From an uncultured Sphaerochaeta sp. (GTDB taxonomy: Bacteria; Spirochaetota; Spirochaetia; Sphaerochaetales; Sphaerochaetaceae), in contig NZ_OY763408.1 of assembly GCF_963667405.1 (NCBI RefSeq), positions 2,751,757-2,815,756 of the forward strand: DNA of 64,000 bases. The letters run 5' to 3'. Below are positions 8,420-16,429 of this stretch, one piece after another (position 1 is the first letter of the stretch; each line of letters opens with the position of its first letter). Both the position numbers and the translations under genes were made by a program. Below the pieces are notes generated by a model that was given only the letters and a program-made list of their open reading frames with translations, ran no database searches and had not been told where the DNA came from.

Positions 8420-9640
8420 TTACTGCACCACCACCTCGAATTCCTGAGTCCACGTATCCCCGCGGTCATTGGCAAGCTTCAGACTGAACGGGATGACCGT
8501 CCCTGCCGCAGCGTCATCGCTGATCACAAAGCGGAACGTATTCGCCTCCCCACGCACCTGCTGCTTCTCCTTCGTGGCATAGCGGCTGTTGTTTGTGCTG
8601 CTCAAGCCTGCAGAGAGCCTTCCCAACGAAAGCGTGTCCACCAAGAAGCGCACATGCGGGTTGTCCGAAGAAAGCGTTGCCTTCAAACCGGAAAGATTCA
8701 CATTGCCGGTATTGCTGTAGGAGAACCCGATGCCGATCTGGGTCTGCTTCGGAAGAGCTGAGGAATTGTAATAGAGGACGGTGATATCCTCAATGGCCAT
8801 GCGCTTCCACAGCGCCTCATACAGGGCACCCTTTCCCTTCTGCTCATAGGAAGCAGGGTCGGTGATGAGCGAGCCGGTGCTTCGGTCATACCACCCGGCG
8901 AAGATGGCAGAAATATCATCGGTTGTCGGTGTCGGAATGGTGACAGGCTCACCTTCCTTGATCAGGACATCCGTGTCGCCCAACTCATCAATAAACCGTA
9001 CCCCGCCCTCATAGATGGCATACAGGGTCTGGTCGGTGTAGCTCATCGGAATCGTCTCACCCGGCTCATAGGTCACCGCATCGGGGGTAAGTCCCCAACC
9101 GGTGAGTACCCCAAGATGGGAACTGTTCATCCTCAGGCTCTGCGCATCGGGAAGCGTGACCTCCAAACCCGGTTGCTTTCGGATCTGTTGGCGATAGGTA
9201 TAGCGATAGGTCTCCCCCTCACTGGAGAAATCCAGGGTGAGGGTCGGGCGGTAGTACCGGCTGTTCTCGTACAACCAGGCAGCAGCCTCGGCACGCTCGC
9301 TCTGAGGCAGTGCCAGCACCTTCTCCAACAGGGCATCACTCGCGTCCCTGTCCATTGTGTAGGCAGAAAGCGCCTCCAGCTTCTCATACGCCTCAAGATA
9401 GGCAGTACGGTCGCCCTTGTTGCGCGCATCGGCAAGCGCTCGCTGGGCCTCAGTCGCCTCACGGGCAACCACCTCGTTGAGCTTGTCGTAGGAACTTTTG
9501 ATCTGCTCAAGGGACGAGGTGCTTACCTCCAGGCCCTGTATATCGGTGAATTGCTTCTCTGCAGTCGGCGTTGCAGCCAGTGCCAGGGTACCGGCAGTCA
9601 GGATCACGCCGATCATCAAAAGGATTTTTGTTCGTTTCAT
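8420..9640 (-). CDS. Exported protein with InlB-repeat-like and NEW3-like domains
   Basis: The protein has 406 residues with a standard signal peptide (MKRTKILLMIGVILTAGTLALAA, cut after ALAA). Residues about 25-125 are alpha-helical and rich in Ala, Glu and Lys. The middle carries YEPGETIPMSYTD, EPVTIPTPT and FAGWYDRSTGSLITDPASY, a signature of Listeria-Bacteroides (InlB B) repeats found in surface proteins. The C-terminal 110 residues (GFSYSNTGNVNLSGLKATL, GTVIPFSLKL) look like an NEW3/CARDB-type beta sandwich. An extracytoplasmic structural or adhesive role is inferred. AGGAGA lies upstream of the ATG. No enzymatic motif was found. Confidence 0.65.
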   Translation of the reverse strand: MKRTKILLMIGVILTAGTLALAATPTAEKQFTDIQGLEVSTSSLEQIKSSYDKLNEVVAREATEAQRALADARNKGDRTAYLEAYEKLEALSAYTMDRDASDALLEKVLALPQSERAEAAAWLYENSRYYRPTLTLDFSSEGETYRYTYRQQIRKQPGLEVTLPDAQSLRMNSSHLGVLTGWGLTPDAVTYEPGETIPMSYTDQTLYAIYEGGVRFIDELGDTDVLIKEGEPVTIPTPTTDDISAIFAGWYDRSTGSLITDPASYEQKGKGALYEALWKRMAIEDITVLYYNSSALPKQTQIGIGFSYSNTGNVNLSGLKATLSSDNPHVRFLVDTLSLGRLSAGLSSTNNSRYATKEKQQVRGEANTFRFVISDDAAAGTVIPFSLKLANDRGDTWTQEFEVVVQ

Positions 9641-9726
9641 AGGCTATCTCCTTTCCTTGCTCTCCTGAATCTATAGCAACAGAAAGCAAATTCGACAACA
9701 TTTCCCGTATCGTCTTCACCTACTCT

Positions 9727-10365
9727 TTAACTCTTTGAAGAAATGTGAAGCTGAACCACCCTTCCCTCATAGCTGAGAAGGCCTTCCTCCTCCATGGCTC
9801 TCAACGCCCTGCTGACCGAAGTCCGGGCAAAGCCGAGGCGGTCGGCAAGCTCCTTCTTGCTGGAGGGAAGGATCACCGTCGCCGAACCCTGTTGGTACGA
9901 GAGCGTCTGCAGATACCCCAACAGGCTCTCTTTCAGGCTCTGCGCAGTAAGCTGCGAAACCGTTCGGCCCAACTCGTGGGCACGATCGCTGATGAGGGCA
10001 AGCAGGACAAGCAAGAACTGCTGGTTCTCCTCGCACAGCTGGAGAACCACTGATTTTTTCAGATGAAGAATTTCTGAAGGCGTATCACAGACCACCTGCA
10101 TCGGATAGCGGTTGTGCGTACCGAACAACAGCGTCGCCCCGTACACCTCCCCTGCCTGCAGCACTTTCGCCTTGAAGACATTGCCCTCTGCGTCGATGCT
10201 TTGGATGGAGATGGAACCGGAGAGCACCACATCAAGGGTAGTGCACACCTGGTCGGCAAGATAGAGCAGCTGTCCCTTTCCATATGACGACCGTTTTGCC
10301 CCTCCACCCTCCAGGCGAGCCTGGTCAAAAAGGGAAAGAAGAGGGAAATTGGGTAGACTTTCCAT
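9727..10365 (-). CDS. Crp/Fnr-family transcriptional regulator
   Basis: The ATG at 10365 is preferred, with GGAG 8 bases upstream, giving 212 residues; a start 15 codons earlier is possible. The N-terminal cyclic-nucleotide-type beta barrel contains KGQLLYLADQVCTTLDVVLSGSI-like sequence and GEVYGATLLFG. The C-terminal winged helix has KKELADRLGFARTSVSRALR, with the recognition helix TSVSRAL. There is no Fnr-type N-terminal cysteine cluster. The gene diverges from the cupin/ferredoxin operon, and a dyad sits between them at the position expected for activation of that operon. The effector is unknown; redox or oxidative signals are possible from the gene context. Confidence 0.85.
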   Translation of the reverse strand: MESLPNFPLLSLFDQARLEGGGAKRSSYGKGQLLYLADQVCTTLDVVLSGSISIQSIDAEGNVFKAKVLQAGEVYGATLLFGTHNRYPMQVVCDTPSEILHLKKSVVLQLCEENQQFLLVLLALISDRAHELGRTVSQLTAQSLKESLLGYLQTLSYQQGSATVILPSSKKELADRLGFARTSVSRALRAMEEEGLLSYEGRVVQLHISSKS

Positions 10366-10378
10366 CAAATACTCCAAA

Positions 10379-10423
10379 AGTGTAGCATAGGTAACACTAT
10401 ATTCCATCAAGGCTCTGTATACT
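10379..10423 (+). promoter_or_regulatory. Class II-type Crp/Fnr site and promoter of the cupin operon
   Basis: The inverted repeat AGTGT-N10-ACACT occupies 10379-10398, centred at 10388.5. A -10 box TATACT lies at 10418-10423 and no good -35 is present. With a start near 10430 the dyad is centred at about -41.5, the classic position for Crp/Fnr class II activators. The adjacent Crp-family gene is the obvious candidate protein. AAGGAG at 10441-10446 then serves the ATG at 10454. Confidence 0.55.
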
Positions 10424-10453
10424 AGGGCAACTCAATCCATAAGGAGTGATTAC

Positions 10454-10783
10454 ATGTTGGAAACCGTATACAGCTACACAAAAAGTGTGGAAAAGATTGT
10501 GGAGAAGCTCGTTGGGGATGACCAGGTGATGATCAACCACGTGGTGCTTGCCAAAGGGGAAGCACTGCCCGAGCACTACTCCGACTCGAATGTCTACCTG
10601 ATTGTCGTACAGGGAATGCTTACGATTGCGCTTGAAGAGGATGAGCCGAACCACTACCAGAGCCAGGTGGTGAATGTTCCCTTTCATACCAGGATGAACA
10701 TCTCGAACACCCATGCAGAACCTTTGGAGTTCTTTATCGTCAAAGCCCCGCATCCACGGGTATACAAGGCACAAAACGCATGA
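10454..10783 (+). CDS. Small cupin-domain protein
   Basis: This 109-residue single-domain cupin starts with AAGGAG 7 bases upstream. Cupin motif 1 is seen as ALPEHYSDSNVYLIVVQGML (G-x-H-x-H-like, with only the first His kept) and motif 2 as VPFHTRMNISN. It is probably a small beta-barrel metal-binding or sensing protein with no assigned reaction. Its stop overlaps the start of the membrane ferredoxin gene (ATGA), so the two are translated together. The Crp regulator, cupin and 4Fe-4S membrane protein form a compact module whose job is unknown. Confidence 0.8.
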   Translation: MLETVYSYTKSVEKIVEKLVGDDQVMINHVVLAKGEALPEHYSDSNVYLIVVQGMLTIALEEDEPNHYQSQVVNVPFHTRMNISNTHAEPLEFFIVKAPHPRVYKAQNA

Positions 10784-11391
10784 AACGCACCATCCAAATC
10801 ATCGTCCAGGTCCTCTTCCTCATGCTTTTCACTGCCCTGGTGATTACCGGGAAGGTACAGATCTGGATGGCCATCTTCGTGGCCTCTGTTCTTCTGTCAA
10901 TGCTCTTTTCCCGCTTCTACTGCGGGTGGATCTGCCCGATCAACACGGTGATCAAGCCCATCACCTACCTCAAGAAAAAGCTGAGGATCAAGAGCCTGAA
11001 GACACCCTCCTTCCTCAAGAACGGAGTGGTGCGCATCATCATCCTGGCAGCATTCCTCGCCCTGATGGCCATGGTCTTCAGGACAGGGAAGAAGCTCCCG
11101 GTCCTTCCTGCCCTGGTAGGCATCGGCTTCTTTTTCTCCCTCTTCTTCGAGGAAGCCCTGTGGCATCACTGGCTCTGCCCGTACGGAGCCATCCTCTCCC
11201 TGCCCTCAAGAGCAGCACGCAAAGCCATGGTGATCGACCCCAACCTGTGCACCAACTGCACACGCTGTGCCAAGGTTTGCCCCTCCCAGGCCATCGTGAA
11301 GGAAGAGAAGCACCGCATCATCAAAAACGAATGCTTGGTCTGCGGCGCCTGTGAGCGGGTCTGCACCAAGGGTGCGATCAAGTACCGCTGA
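10780..11391 (+). CDS. Membrane-bound 4Fe-4S ferredoxin-type protein (NapH/YccM-like)
   Basis: The protein has 203 residues and about four membrane segments. The NapH-type cytosolic-face motif SRFYCGWICPINT is at about residue 46 and a second HHWLCPYGAILS at about 130. Two ferredoxin motifs close the protein: CTNCTRCAKVCPSQAI and CLVCGACERVCTKGAI, enough for two 4Fe-4S clusters. Such proteins pass electrons between the quinone pool and soluble partners. No reductase partner is present in the window. Together with the cupin it is likely controlled by the neighbouring Crp-type protein. A hairpin terminator follows at 11401. Confidence 0.85.
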   Translation: MKRTIQIIVQVLFLMLFTALVITGKVQIWMAIFVASVLLSMLFSRFYCGWICPINTVIKPITYLKKKLRIKSLKTPSFLKNGVVRIIILAAFLALMAMVFRTGKKLPVLPALVGIGFFFSLFFEEALWHHWLCPYGAILSLPSRAARKAMVIDPNLCTNCTRCAKVCPSQAIVKEEKHRIIKNECLVCGACERVCTKGAIKYR

Positions 11392-11400
11392 TACGGTAAA

Positions 11401-11424
11401 CAGGGAGAGCGTTTGCTCTCCCTG
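11401..11424. terminator. Bidirectional hairpin terminator between the ferredoxin and peroxiredoxin genes
   Basis: A perfect 10-bp stem, CAGGGAGAGC paired with GCTCTCCCTG across GTTT, lies between two converging genes. The T-tracts on both sides are short (CGGTTTG on plus, TTTACC on minus). Confidence 0.7.
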
Positions 11425-11451
11425 CGGTTTGTCTGGGTACTGGTGGTATGC

Positions 11452-12129
11452 TTACTTCTTTTCCCTCCGGAAGCAGAGGAACCAGTCGAGGCAGTACTGA
11501 TTCTCATCCTTGCTCTCCATGCGTTCCTTGGCGGTTCCACAGCTGCCCGGGGTCGGGATGATGACGTCATCACCGGGTCTCCAGTTTGCAGGAGTTGCAA
11601 TCTTGTCCTTGTCAGCCTTCTGGAGGGCGAGGACAACGCGCTTGATCTCGTCAAAGTTGCGTCCAAGGGAAGCGGGATAGAAGAGAATGGTCCTGACCAC
11701 ACCGTTGGGGTCGATGACAAACACTGCACGTACAGCCTGGGTGGAGGATTGGGACTGGAGCATGCCGTACTTGCGTGCCACGTCCATCTTGATGTCCTCG
11801 ATGACGGGAAACTTGACCTCGATGCCCTTCATGCCGTTCCACTCCAGCTCCTGAATCTTTCGCAGCCATGCAATGTGGGCATACAGTGAGTCAATGGAAA
11901 GACCTACAAGCTCAGTGTTGAGTGCCTTGAACTCATCTGCCATGGAGGCAAAGGTCATGAACTCGGTGGTACAGACCGGAGTGAAGTCTGCCGGATGGCT
12001 GAAAAGAATGACCCACTTGCCTTTGTAGTCTTCAGGAAAGTTGATCTCACCCTGGGTGGTGACCGCGTGGAAACTGGGAGCCTTGTCCCCGATCAAAGGC
12101 ATGCTGGTGTAGTTCTGCATCTCGTCCAT
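11452..12129 (-). CDS. Peroxiredoxin, Prx6/archaeal thioredoxin-peroxidase type
   Basis: The protein has 225 residues; the start at 12129 is supported by AAGGAG upstream. The peroxidatic Cys 53 lies in SHPADFTPVCTTEF. The long C-terminal arm carries Cys 197 (TPGSCGTAKERM), Cys 213 and Cys 219, the last two six residues apart, as in archaeal hexadecameric enzymes where one of them resolves the sulfenic acid. It reduces hydrogen peroxide and alkyl peroxides in the cytoplasm. It is monocistronic, with its own promoter and terminator. In these oxygen-sensitive fermenters it is likely a main peroxide defence. Confidence 0.9.
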   Translation of the reverse strand: MDEMQNYTSMPLIGDKAPSFHAVTTQGEINFPEDYKGKWVILFSHPADFTPVCTTEFMTFASMADEFKALNTELVGLSIDSLYAHIAWLRKIQELEWNGMKGIEVKFPVIEDIKMDVARKYGMLQSQSSTQAVRAVFVIDPNGVVRTILFYPASLGRNFDEIKRVVLALQKADKDKIATPANWRPGDDVIIPTPGSCGTAKERMESKDENQYCLDWFLCFRREKK

Positions 12130-12168
12130 GTGTATATCTCCTTGTGTGTTGTGAATTGGTATGGTCTA

Positions 12169-12197
12169 ATAGTACGGAGTCTCATTAATAAAAGCAA
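12169..12197 (-). promoter_or_regulatory. Promoter of the peroxiredoxin gene
   Basis: On the minus strand TTGCTT (12192-12197) and TACTAT (12169-12174) are 17 bases apart, 40 bases before the ATG. AT-rich sequence just upstream could bind a PerR/Fur-type regulator, but no clean PerR box was seen. Confidence 0.55.
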
Positions 12198-12244
12198 GTA
12201 CTTATTGATACTTTTTATTATTAAGATTTATTTGTACTCCTTTA

Positions 12245-12259
12245 TATGGATTTTCCATA
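12245..12259. promoter_or_regulatory. Small inverted repeat upstream of the LacI gene, possible operator
   Basis: TATGGA-TTT-TCCATA is a perfect dyad with 6-bp arms, placed 20-90 bases before the possible LacI starts. It may be an autoregulatory site; no experiment or second copy supports this. Confidence 0.3.
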
Positions 12260-12334
12260 CATGCCAGAGAAGAATCCTTGGAGAGCCCAAGAAAACCCGT
12301 GTCAAAGCCCACAAAGCACGGTACACTTTCGGCC

Positions 12335-13342
12335 ATGGGAAAGAGTGTAGGAAGAGCGGAAGTGGCAAAGGCGGCAGGGGTATCGGAATCGACGGTATCG
12401 CGTGCGCTCAACGACTCGCCGCTCATCAGTGATGAGATCAAGAAGAAGGTACGAAGCGTAAGCGAACAACTGGGATACTTCCCCAGTCGCACCGCCACGC
12501 TGTTTGCAAGCAACAAGAGCTTTGCCATCGGTTTTGTCGTCCCCTACTATCCAAGCATCATGCCCTTCACCCGCCCCTACTTTCCCAGCTTGCTCGATGG
12601 GTTGCTTTTAGGAAGCCTGGAGCACAACTATACGATCAGCATCGTGTTTGAGAACCATCTGGGTCGCTACCGCTCCTACTATGAGCTGATCAACAGCCAC
12701 AGCTATGACGGACTGGTTTTCGCCATCACCAAGGACCAGTTTCCCGAGTTGCAGCCGCTCATCGACCGCGCCCTACCCTTTGTCCTGGTCAACAACTACC
12801 AGGCGGGGGCGGCAAGCATCTATGCCCGGCCTGATGTAGGAATGACCAAAGCCTTTGATCATGCAACCAGCCTCGGTCACTCGCACATCGGCTATATCAC
12901 CGGGGACCTGCAGTTCAAGAACGGAAAGGATCGGCTTGCAATGTTCGAGCAGCTGGCAAGACGCTACCACTGCACCACCACCATTGTGGAAGGGGACTTC
13001 TCCCGCAGTTCAGGGTTTGATGCATTCCAGCAGCTTTCCCACGGGCCGTCCTTGGTCATGACAGCCAGCGACCGCCAGGCCTTCGGTTTCTTCCAGGCGT
13101 GCACCGAGCATGGAAAGCGGGTCCCCCATGATCTCTCGGTCATCGGATACGACAACTTCCAGCCGGCAAGCACCAGCGCACCACCCCTGACCACGGTGAA
13201 CCATCCGATTACCGAGATGGGAAGACAGGCAGTCCTGATGCTGGTCAGCATGATCGAGCAAGGGAAGGCCGGCGAGCAGAAGTGGGCGGATACGGATCTG
13301 GTGATCCGACGTTCCACCACGCGCTGCGGAGGACAAGGATGA
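12335..13342 (+). CDS. LacI-family transcriptional regulator of the sugar catabolism locus
   Basis: The ATG at 12335 gives 335 residues beginning MGKSVGRAEVAKAAGVSEST, so the helix-turn-helix (VAKAAGVSESTVSRALN) is at the usual place. In-frame TTG 12278 or GTG 12299 starts are possible; no start has a strong ribosome binding site. The remainder is a periplasmic-binding-like sugar sensor domain, with FAIGFVVPYYPS, GLVFAITKDQ, LGHSHIGYITGD and DLSVIGYDNF. The last base pairs overlap the next gene as ATGA, an unusual arrangement in which the regulator is the first gene of the operon it probably controls. The inducer is unknown. Confidence 0.85.
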   Translation: MGKSVGRAEVAKAAGVSESTVSRALNDSPLISDEIKKKVRSVSEQLGYFPSRTATLFASNKSFAIGFVVPYYPSIMPFTRPYFPSLLDGLLLGSLEHNYTISIVFENHLGRYRSYYELINSHSYDGLVFAITKDQFPELQPLIDRALPFVLVNNYQAGAASIYARPDVGMTKAFDHATSLGHSHIGYITGDLQFKNGKDRLAMFEQLARRYHCTTTIVEGDFSRSSGFDAFQQLSHGPSLVMTASDRQAFGFFQACTEHGKRVPHDLSVIGYDNFQPASTSAPPLTTVNHPITEMGRQAVLMLVSMIEQGKAGEQKWADTDLVIRRSTTRCGGQG

Positions 13343-14295
13343 GACTGGTCATGATCGGTTGTGGTGGCATGGGAAACTACCAGGCAAAGAAGTTCACCGA
13401 GTTGGGAGTGCAGATCGTGGGTGCCATCGACCACAACGAGGAGCACCGCAGTGGCTTCTGTGCTGCCTATGGTGTTCCCCATTCGTTGGCATCGCTGGAG
13501 GATCTTCCCTTCTTCCAAGGCAAGGCGGATGCCATCAGCTGCTGCCTGTCTGATTCGTTGCACGCTGTGTGCTGCAAGCAGGCCTTGGGTCTTGGCTTTG
13601 CAGTCTTTTGCGAAAAGCCGCTTGCCACGTCCATGGAAGAAGCCGCTTCCCTAAGCGTGCAGGCGAAGGATCTTCCCTTCATGGTCAATTTCTCCAAGCG
13701 CAGCACTCCCGCCCTTGCCGCACTCAAGCAGGTATTGGAAGAGAGAACGCTGGGAGAGATTCAGCAGGTTGAGATTGCCTATCTGCAAAGCTGGCAGAAG
13801 AGCCATGTCTGGGGTGACCCGCAGGAGATCTTCCGCTGGAAGTGGAGATTGATCCCCTCCTACAATCCCGGTGGGTGCCTCTCCGATTTGGGAAGCCATC
13901 TGCTGGACATCCTGTTTCTCCTCTTCGGTACGGTGGACTTCGAGAAAACGGAAAAGAAAGTCTGCGACGGTGTTCCTCTCGCATATCAGGCAACCCTGAC
14001 GGTGGGAAATGCAACTCCTTGTACCCTTACCTGCTCATACTGTGATGAAACGTGGGACGATTCACTGCAGCTGACCGTGAGGGGAAGCCTTGCCTCAGCA
14101 TCGCTGAACACCTCGCTCGACCGAAAGCACATCCAGTTCACCACAGCGGGACAAGAGAGCCTTCCGGTCAGTTCCCCTCCCCTTGCTTCTGCGTACCAGA
14201 ACTTTGTTCGCTGGGTCGATGGAGGAGTACCGGGGAAACCAGACCTGGAGGATGGGCTTCGTGTCCAAGCATTGTTGGAGGAGATGAACCGATGA
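13339..14295 (+). CDS. Gfo/Idh/MocA-family oxidoreductase (first copy)
   Basis: The true start is ATG 13339 inside the LacI stop region, giving 318 residues. The Rossmann motif is VMIGCGGMGNYQAKKF and the catalytic EKP motif is FCEKPLATS at about residue 93. The C-terminal domain includes GGCLSDLGSHLLDILFLLFG with the family's conserved GSH-type sequence. These enzymes oxidise or reduce sugars, inositols or sugar acids with NAD(P). It is coupled by ATGA overlaps to both neighbours (LacI before, isomerase after). The substrate is unknown. Confidence 0.85.
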   Translation: MRLVMIGCGGMGNYQAKKFTELGVQIVGAIDHNEEHRSGFCAAYGVPHSLASLEDLPFFQGKADAISCCLSDSLHAVCCKQALGLGFAVFCEKPLATSMEEAASLSVQAKDLPFMVNFSKRSTPALAALKQVLEERTLGEIQQVEIAYLQSWQKSHVWGDPQEIFRWKWRLIPSYNPGGCLSDLGSHLLDILFLLFGTVDFEKTEKKVCDGVPLAYQATLTVGNATPCTLTCSYCDETWDDSLQLTVRGSLASASLNTSLDRKHIQFTTAGQESLPVSSPPLASAYQNFVRWVDGGVPGKPDLEDGLRVQALLEEMNR

Positions 14296-15122
14296 GCATA
14301 GCGATAGGGGCTTTGGTGGCGGCAAAGGAACTGGACAGGGAGCACCTGGCCTTCCTGAAGCAAATGGGCTGTGAGACAGTCGGCATCACCTTCTGGGAAA
14401 CACTGGGGGAGACAGACCTCATCGCTCTTGCAGAGCTGGTCAACGAAGCCGGACTTCCTGTTTCCGCCCTATCCGTCTGGGGAAACCCCTTGGCAAACCC
14501 CAGCACGGCAGAGGGTTGGAAGACCCTCATCCGACATGCTTCACTCTTTGGTTCTCCCTTCGTCACCGGCTTTGCAGGAAGAGTCCCCAATGCCAGCGTC
14601 GAAGAGTCGATCCCGGCTTGGAAAGATCTCTTCTCCGACTTGCTGGAGGAAGCATATCGCTGTGACTGCAAGGGACTGCTCATGGAGAACTGCAGGATGG
14701 GGGATGTGTGGAAACGGGGCAAGTGGAACATTGCCATCAATGATGATGCCTGGACGCTGCTCTTCTCCAATCTGGATGATGAACGGCTGGGCTTGGAGTG
14801 GGAGCCCTGCCACCAAGTCGAAGCATTCGTCGATCCCCTCGACCAACTGAGGCGTTGGTTGCCGAGGATCAAACACATCCACGGCAAGGATGCCTGCGTT
14901 GACTGGACCCGTCTCAAGACCTTTGGGCTCTATGCAAAGCAGAAAGCCATCATGACCACGCTCCCCGGCTCGGGCGATACCGACTGGAAGGCGCTTTGCA
15001 CGGTGCTTCAGAACTCCGGCTATGAGGGAAGCATCGATCTGGAAACAGAAGGCTCTTCGTTCTTCGATGACCCTCCATCCAAAACCCAAGCTCTCTCCTA
15101 CCTGAGATCCTGCAGGTCCTGA
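14292..15122 (+). CDS. Sugar phosphate isomerase/epimerase-type TIM barrel (first copy)
   Basis: The start at ATG 14292 overlaps the previous TGA and gives 276 residues. The protein is a xylose-isomerase-like (AP endonuclease 2 family) barrel. Expected metal-site positions are seen at LLMENCRMG, LGLEWEPCHQ, IKHIHGKDA and the terminal SIDLETEG. It may isomerise or epimerise a keto-sugar made by the partner dehydrogenase. No terminator was seen after it; a 144-base gap with its own promoter precedes the next gene. Confidence 0.8.
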   Translation: MSIAIGALVAAKELDREHLAFLKQMGCETVGITFWETLGETDLIALAELVNEAGLPVSALSVWGNPLANPSTAEGWKTLIRHASLFGSPFVTGFAGRVPNASVEESIPAWKDLFSDLLEEAYRCDCKGLLMENCRMGDVWKRGKWNIAINDDAWTLLFSNLDDERLGLEWEPCHQVEAFVDPLDQLRRWLPRIKHIHGKDACVDWTRLKTFGLYAKQKAIMTTLPGSGDTDWKALCTVLQNSGYEGSIDLETEGSSFFDDPPSKTQALSYLRSCRS

Positions 15123-15170
15123 TACGTCTTGGTTTTCTTCCCAATGAGGGGATTTGCAGGCCAATTTTCC

Positions 15171-15198
15171 TTGCGAAAGGTCAAAAACGTGGTACCAT
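15171..15198 (+). promoter_or_regulatory. Candidate promoter of the dehydrogenase/isomerase/ABC operon
   Basis: TTGCGA (15171-15176) and TACCAT (15193-15198) are 16 bases apart in the 144-base gap before the gene at 15267. It is a modest match to the vegetative consensus. Confidence 0.4.
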
Positions 15199-15240
15199 AG
15201 TCTCGTGCAAACGAAAAAACGCGAGCTTCTGCACCGCAGA

Positions 15241-15256
15241 ATGCACGCACGTGCAT
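15241..15256. promoter_or_regulatory. Perfect 16-bp palindrome, probable LacI-type operator
   Basis: ATGCACG-CA-CGTGCAT is a dyad with 7-bp arms directly before the AGGAGG ribosome binding site of the gene at 15267. Length and symmetry fit LacI-family operators, and the LacI regulator at 12335 is nearby. A binding protein here could block transcription or ribosome loading. Confidence 0.5.
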
Positions 15257-15266
15257 AGGAGGAACC

Positions 15267-16406
15267 ATGGAACAGATTGCATACGGAATGATTGGAGGAG
15301 GACCAGGCGCTTTCATTGGGGATGTGCATAGGAAAGCCATCCGCATCGATGGGCTTGCACAGCTGAAAGCCGGTTGTTTTTCCCGTGATGCTGCAAAGTC
15401 GAAAGCCTTCGGCGCAGAACTGGGCATTGAAGCTGATCGCCTGTACACCGACTACCAACAGATGGCCAAGGCGGAAGCAAAACGCAGCGATGGCATCAGA
15501 TTCGCCGTCTGCGTAACCCCGAATGCCTCACACTATGAGATCTGCAAGGCCTTCCTCTCCGAGGGTATCCATGTTGTCTGTGACAAGCCTCTGACCTGGA
15601 CGATTGAACAAAGCCAGGAGCTTTCCGACATCTGCAGAAAGAAGGGACTGCTGTTTGCCGTCACCTATACCTATACCGGCTATCCTGCGGTGAAGCAGAT
15701 GCGCAAGATGGTGAAGGACGGTATGCTCGGAACAATCCGTTTCGTAAACGCAGAGTATCCGCAGGACTGGCTTGCCAACCCGGTTGACGAGCACAGTTCG
15801 ATAGCTCCTTGGCGCATGGACCCGAAGGTTTCGGGCATCTCCAACTGCCTTGGGGACATCGGGAGCCATATTGAGAATATGGTGGCAACCGTCACCGGCC
15901 TGAAGATCAAGCGTGTCTGTGCACGCCTGGACTCCCTGGTCGAAGGACGGACATTGGATGACAATGCATCGGTCATGGTTGAGTACGAGAACGGGGCGAA
16001 GGGCCTGTACTGGTCAAGCCAGATTGCATTCGGGTATGACAATGCCCTGAGAATCCGGGTCTTTGGGGAGAAGGGTGGCCTTGAATGGGCCCAGGAAGAC
16101 CCCGACCACTTCTATTTCACCCCCAAGGATAGTCCGAAACAGAAATGGAGCCGTGGCCGCGACCAGTTTGCACCGGAAGCCCAGCAGTATTCGCGTGTTC
16201 CCAGTGGACACCCGGAGGGGCTGTTCGAAGCGTTTGCAAACATTTACAAACCGTTCGTACTTGCCCTGGCAAAGCATCTGAAAGGAGAGAAGCTCTCCTC
16301 TGCAGACCTGGACTTCCCCAGCGTGGAGATGGGCCTGGACGGCGTAGTGTTCATCAACAAGTGCGTAGAAAGCAGCAAGGCTGGCTCCGTGTGGGTCAAC
16401 GTATAA
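15267..16406 (+). CDS. Gfo/Idh/MocA-family oxidoreductase (second copy)
   Basis: The protein has 379 residues with AGGAGG 4 bases before the ATG. The nucleotide-binding loop is MIGGGPGAFIGDVHRKA. The usual EKP is DKP here (VVCDKPLTWTIEQ), a common variant. The downstream GNCLGDIGSHIEN-type sequence (ISNCLGDIGSHIEN) holds the conserved Asp and His. It is longer than the first copy and belongs to the subgroup with a large C-terminal beta sheet. It leads an operon with a second isomerase and a full ribose-type ABC importer, so it probably acts on the imported sugar or polyol. Confidence 0.85.
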   Translation: MEQIAYGMIGGGPGAFIGDVHRKAIRIDGLAQLKAGCFSRDAAKSKAFGAELGIEADRLYTDYQQMAKAEAKRSDGIRFAVCVTPNASHYEICKAFLSEGIHVVCDKPLTWTIEQSQELSDICRKKGLLFAVTYTYTGYPAVKQMRKMVKDGMLGTIRFVNAEYPQDWLANPVDEHSSIAPWRMDPKVSGISNCLGDIGSHIENMVATVTGLKIKRVCARLDSLVEGRTLDDNASVMVEYENGAKGLYWSSQIAFGYDNALRIRVFGEKGGLEWAQEDPDHFYFTPKDSPKQKWSRGRDQFAPEAQQYSRVPSGHPEGLFEAFANIYKPFVLALAKHLKGEKLSSADLDFPSVEMGLDGVVFINKCVESSKAGSVWVNV

Positions 16407-16429
16407 CACAAAACTAAGGAGATGATTCC

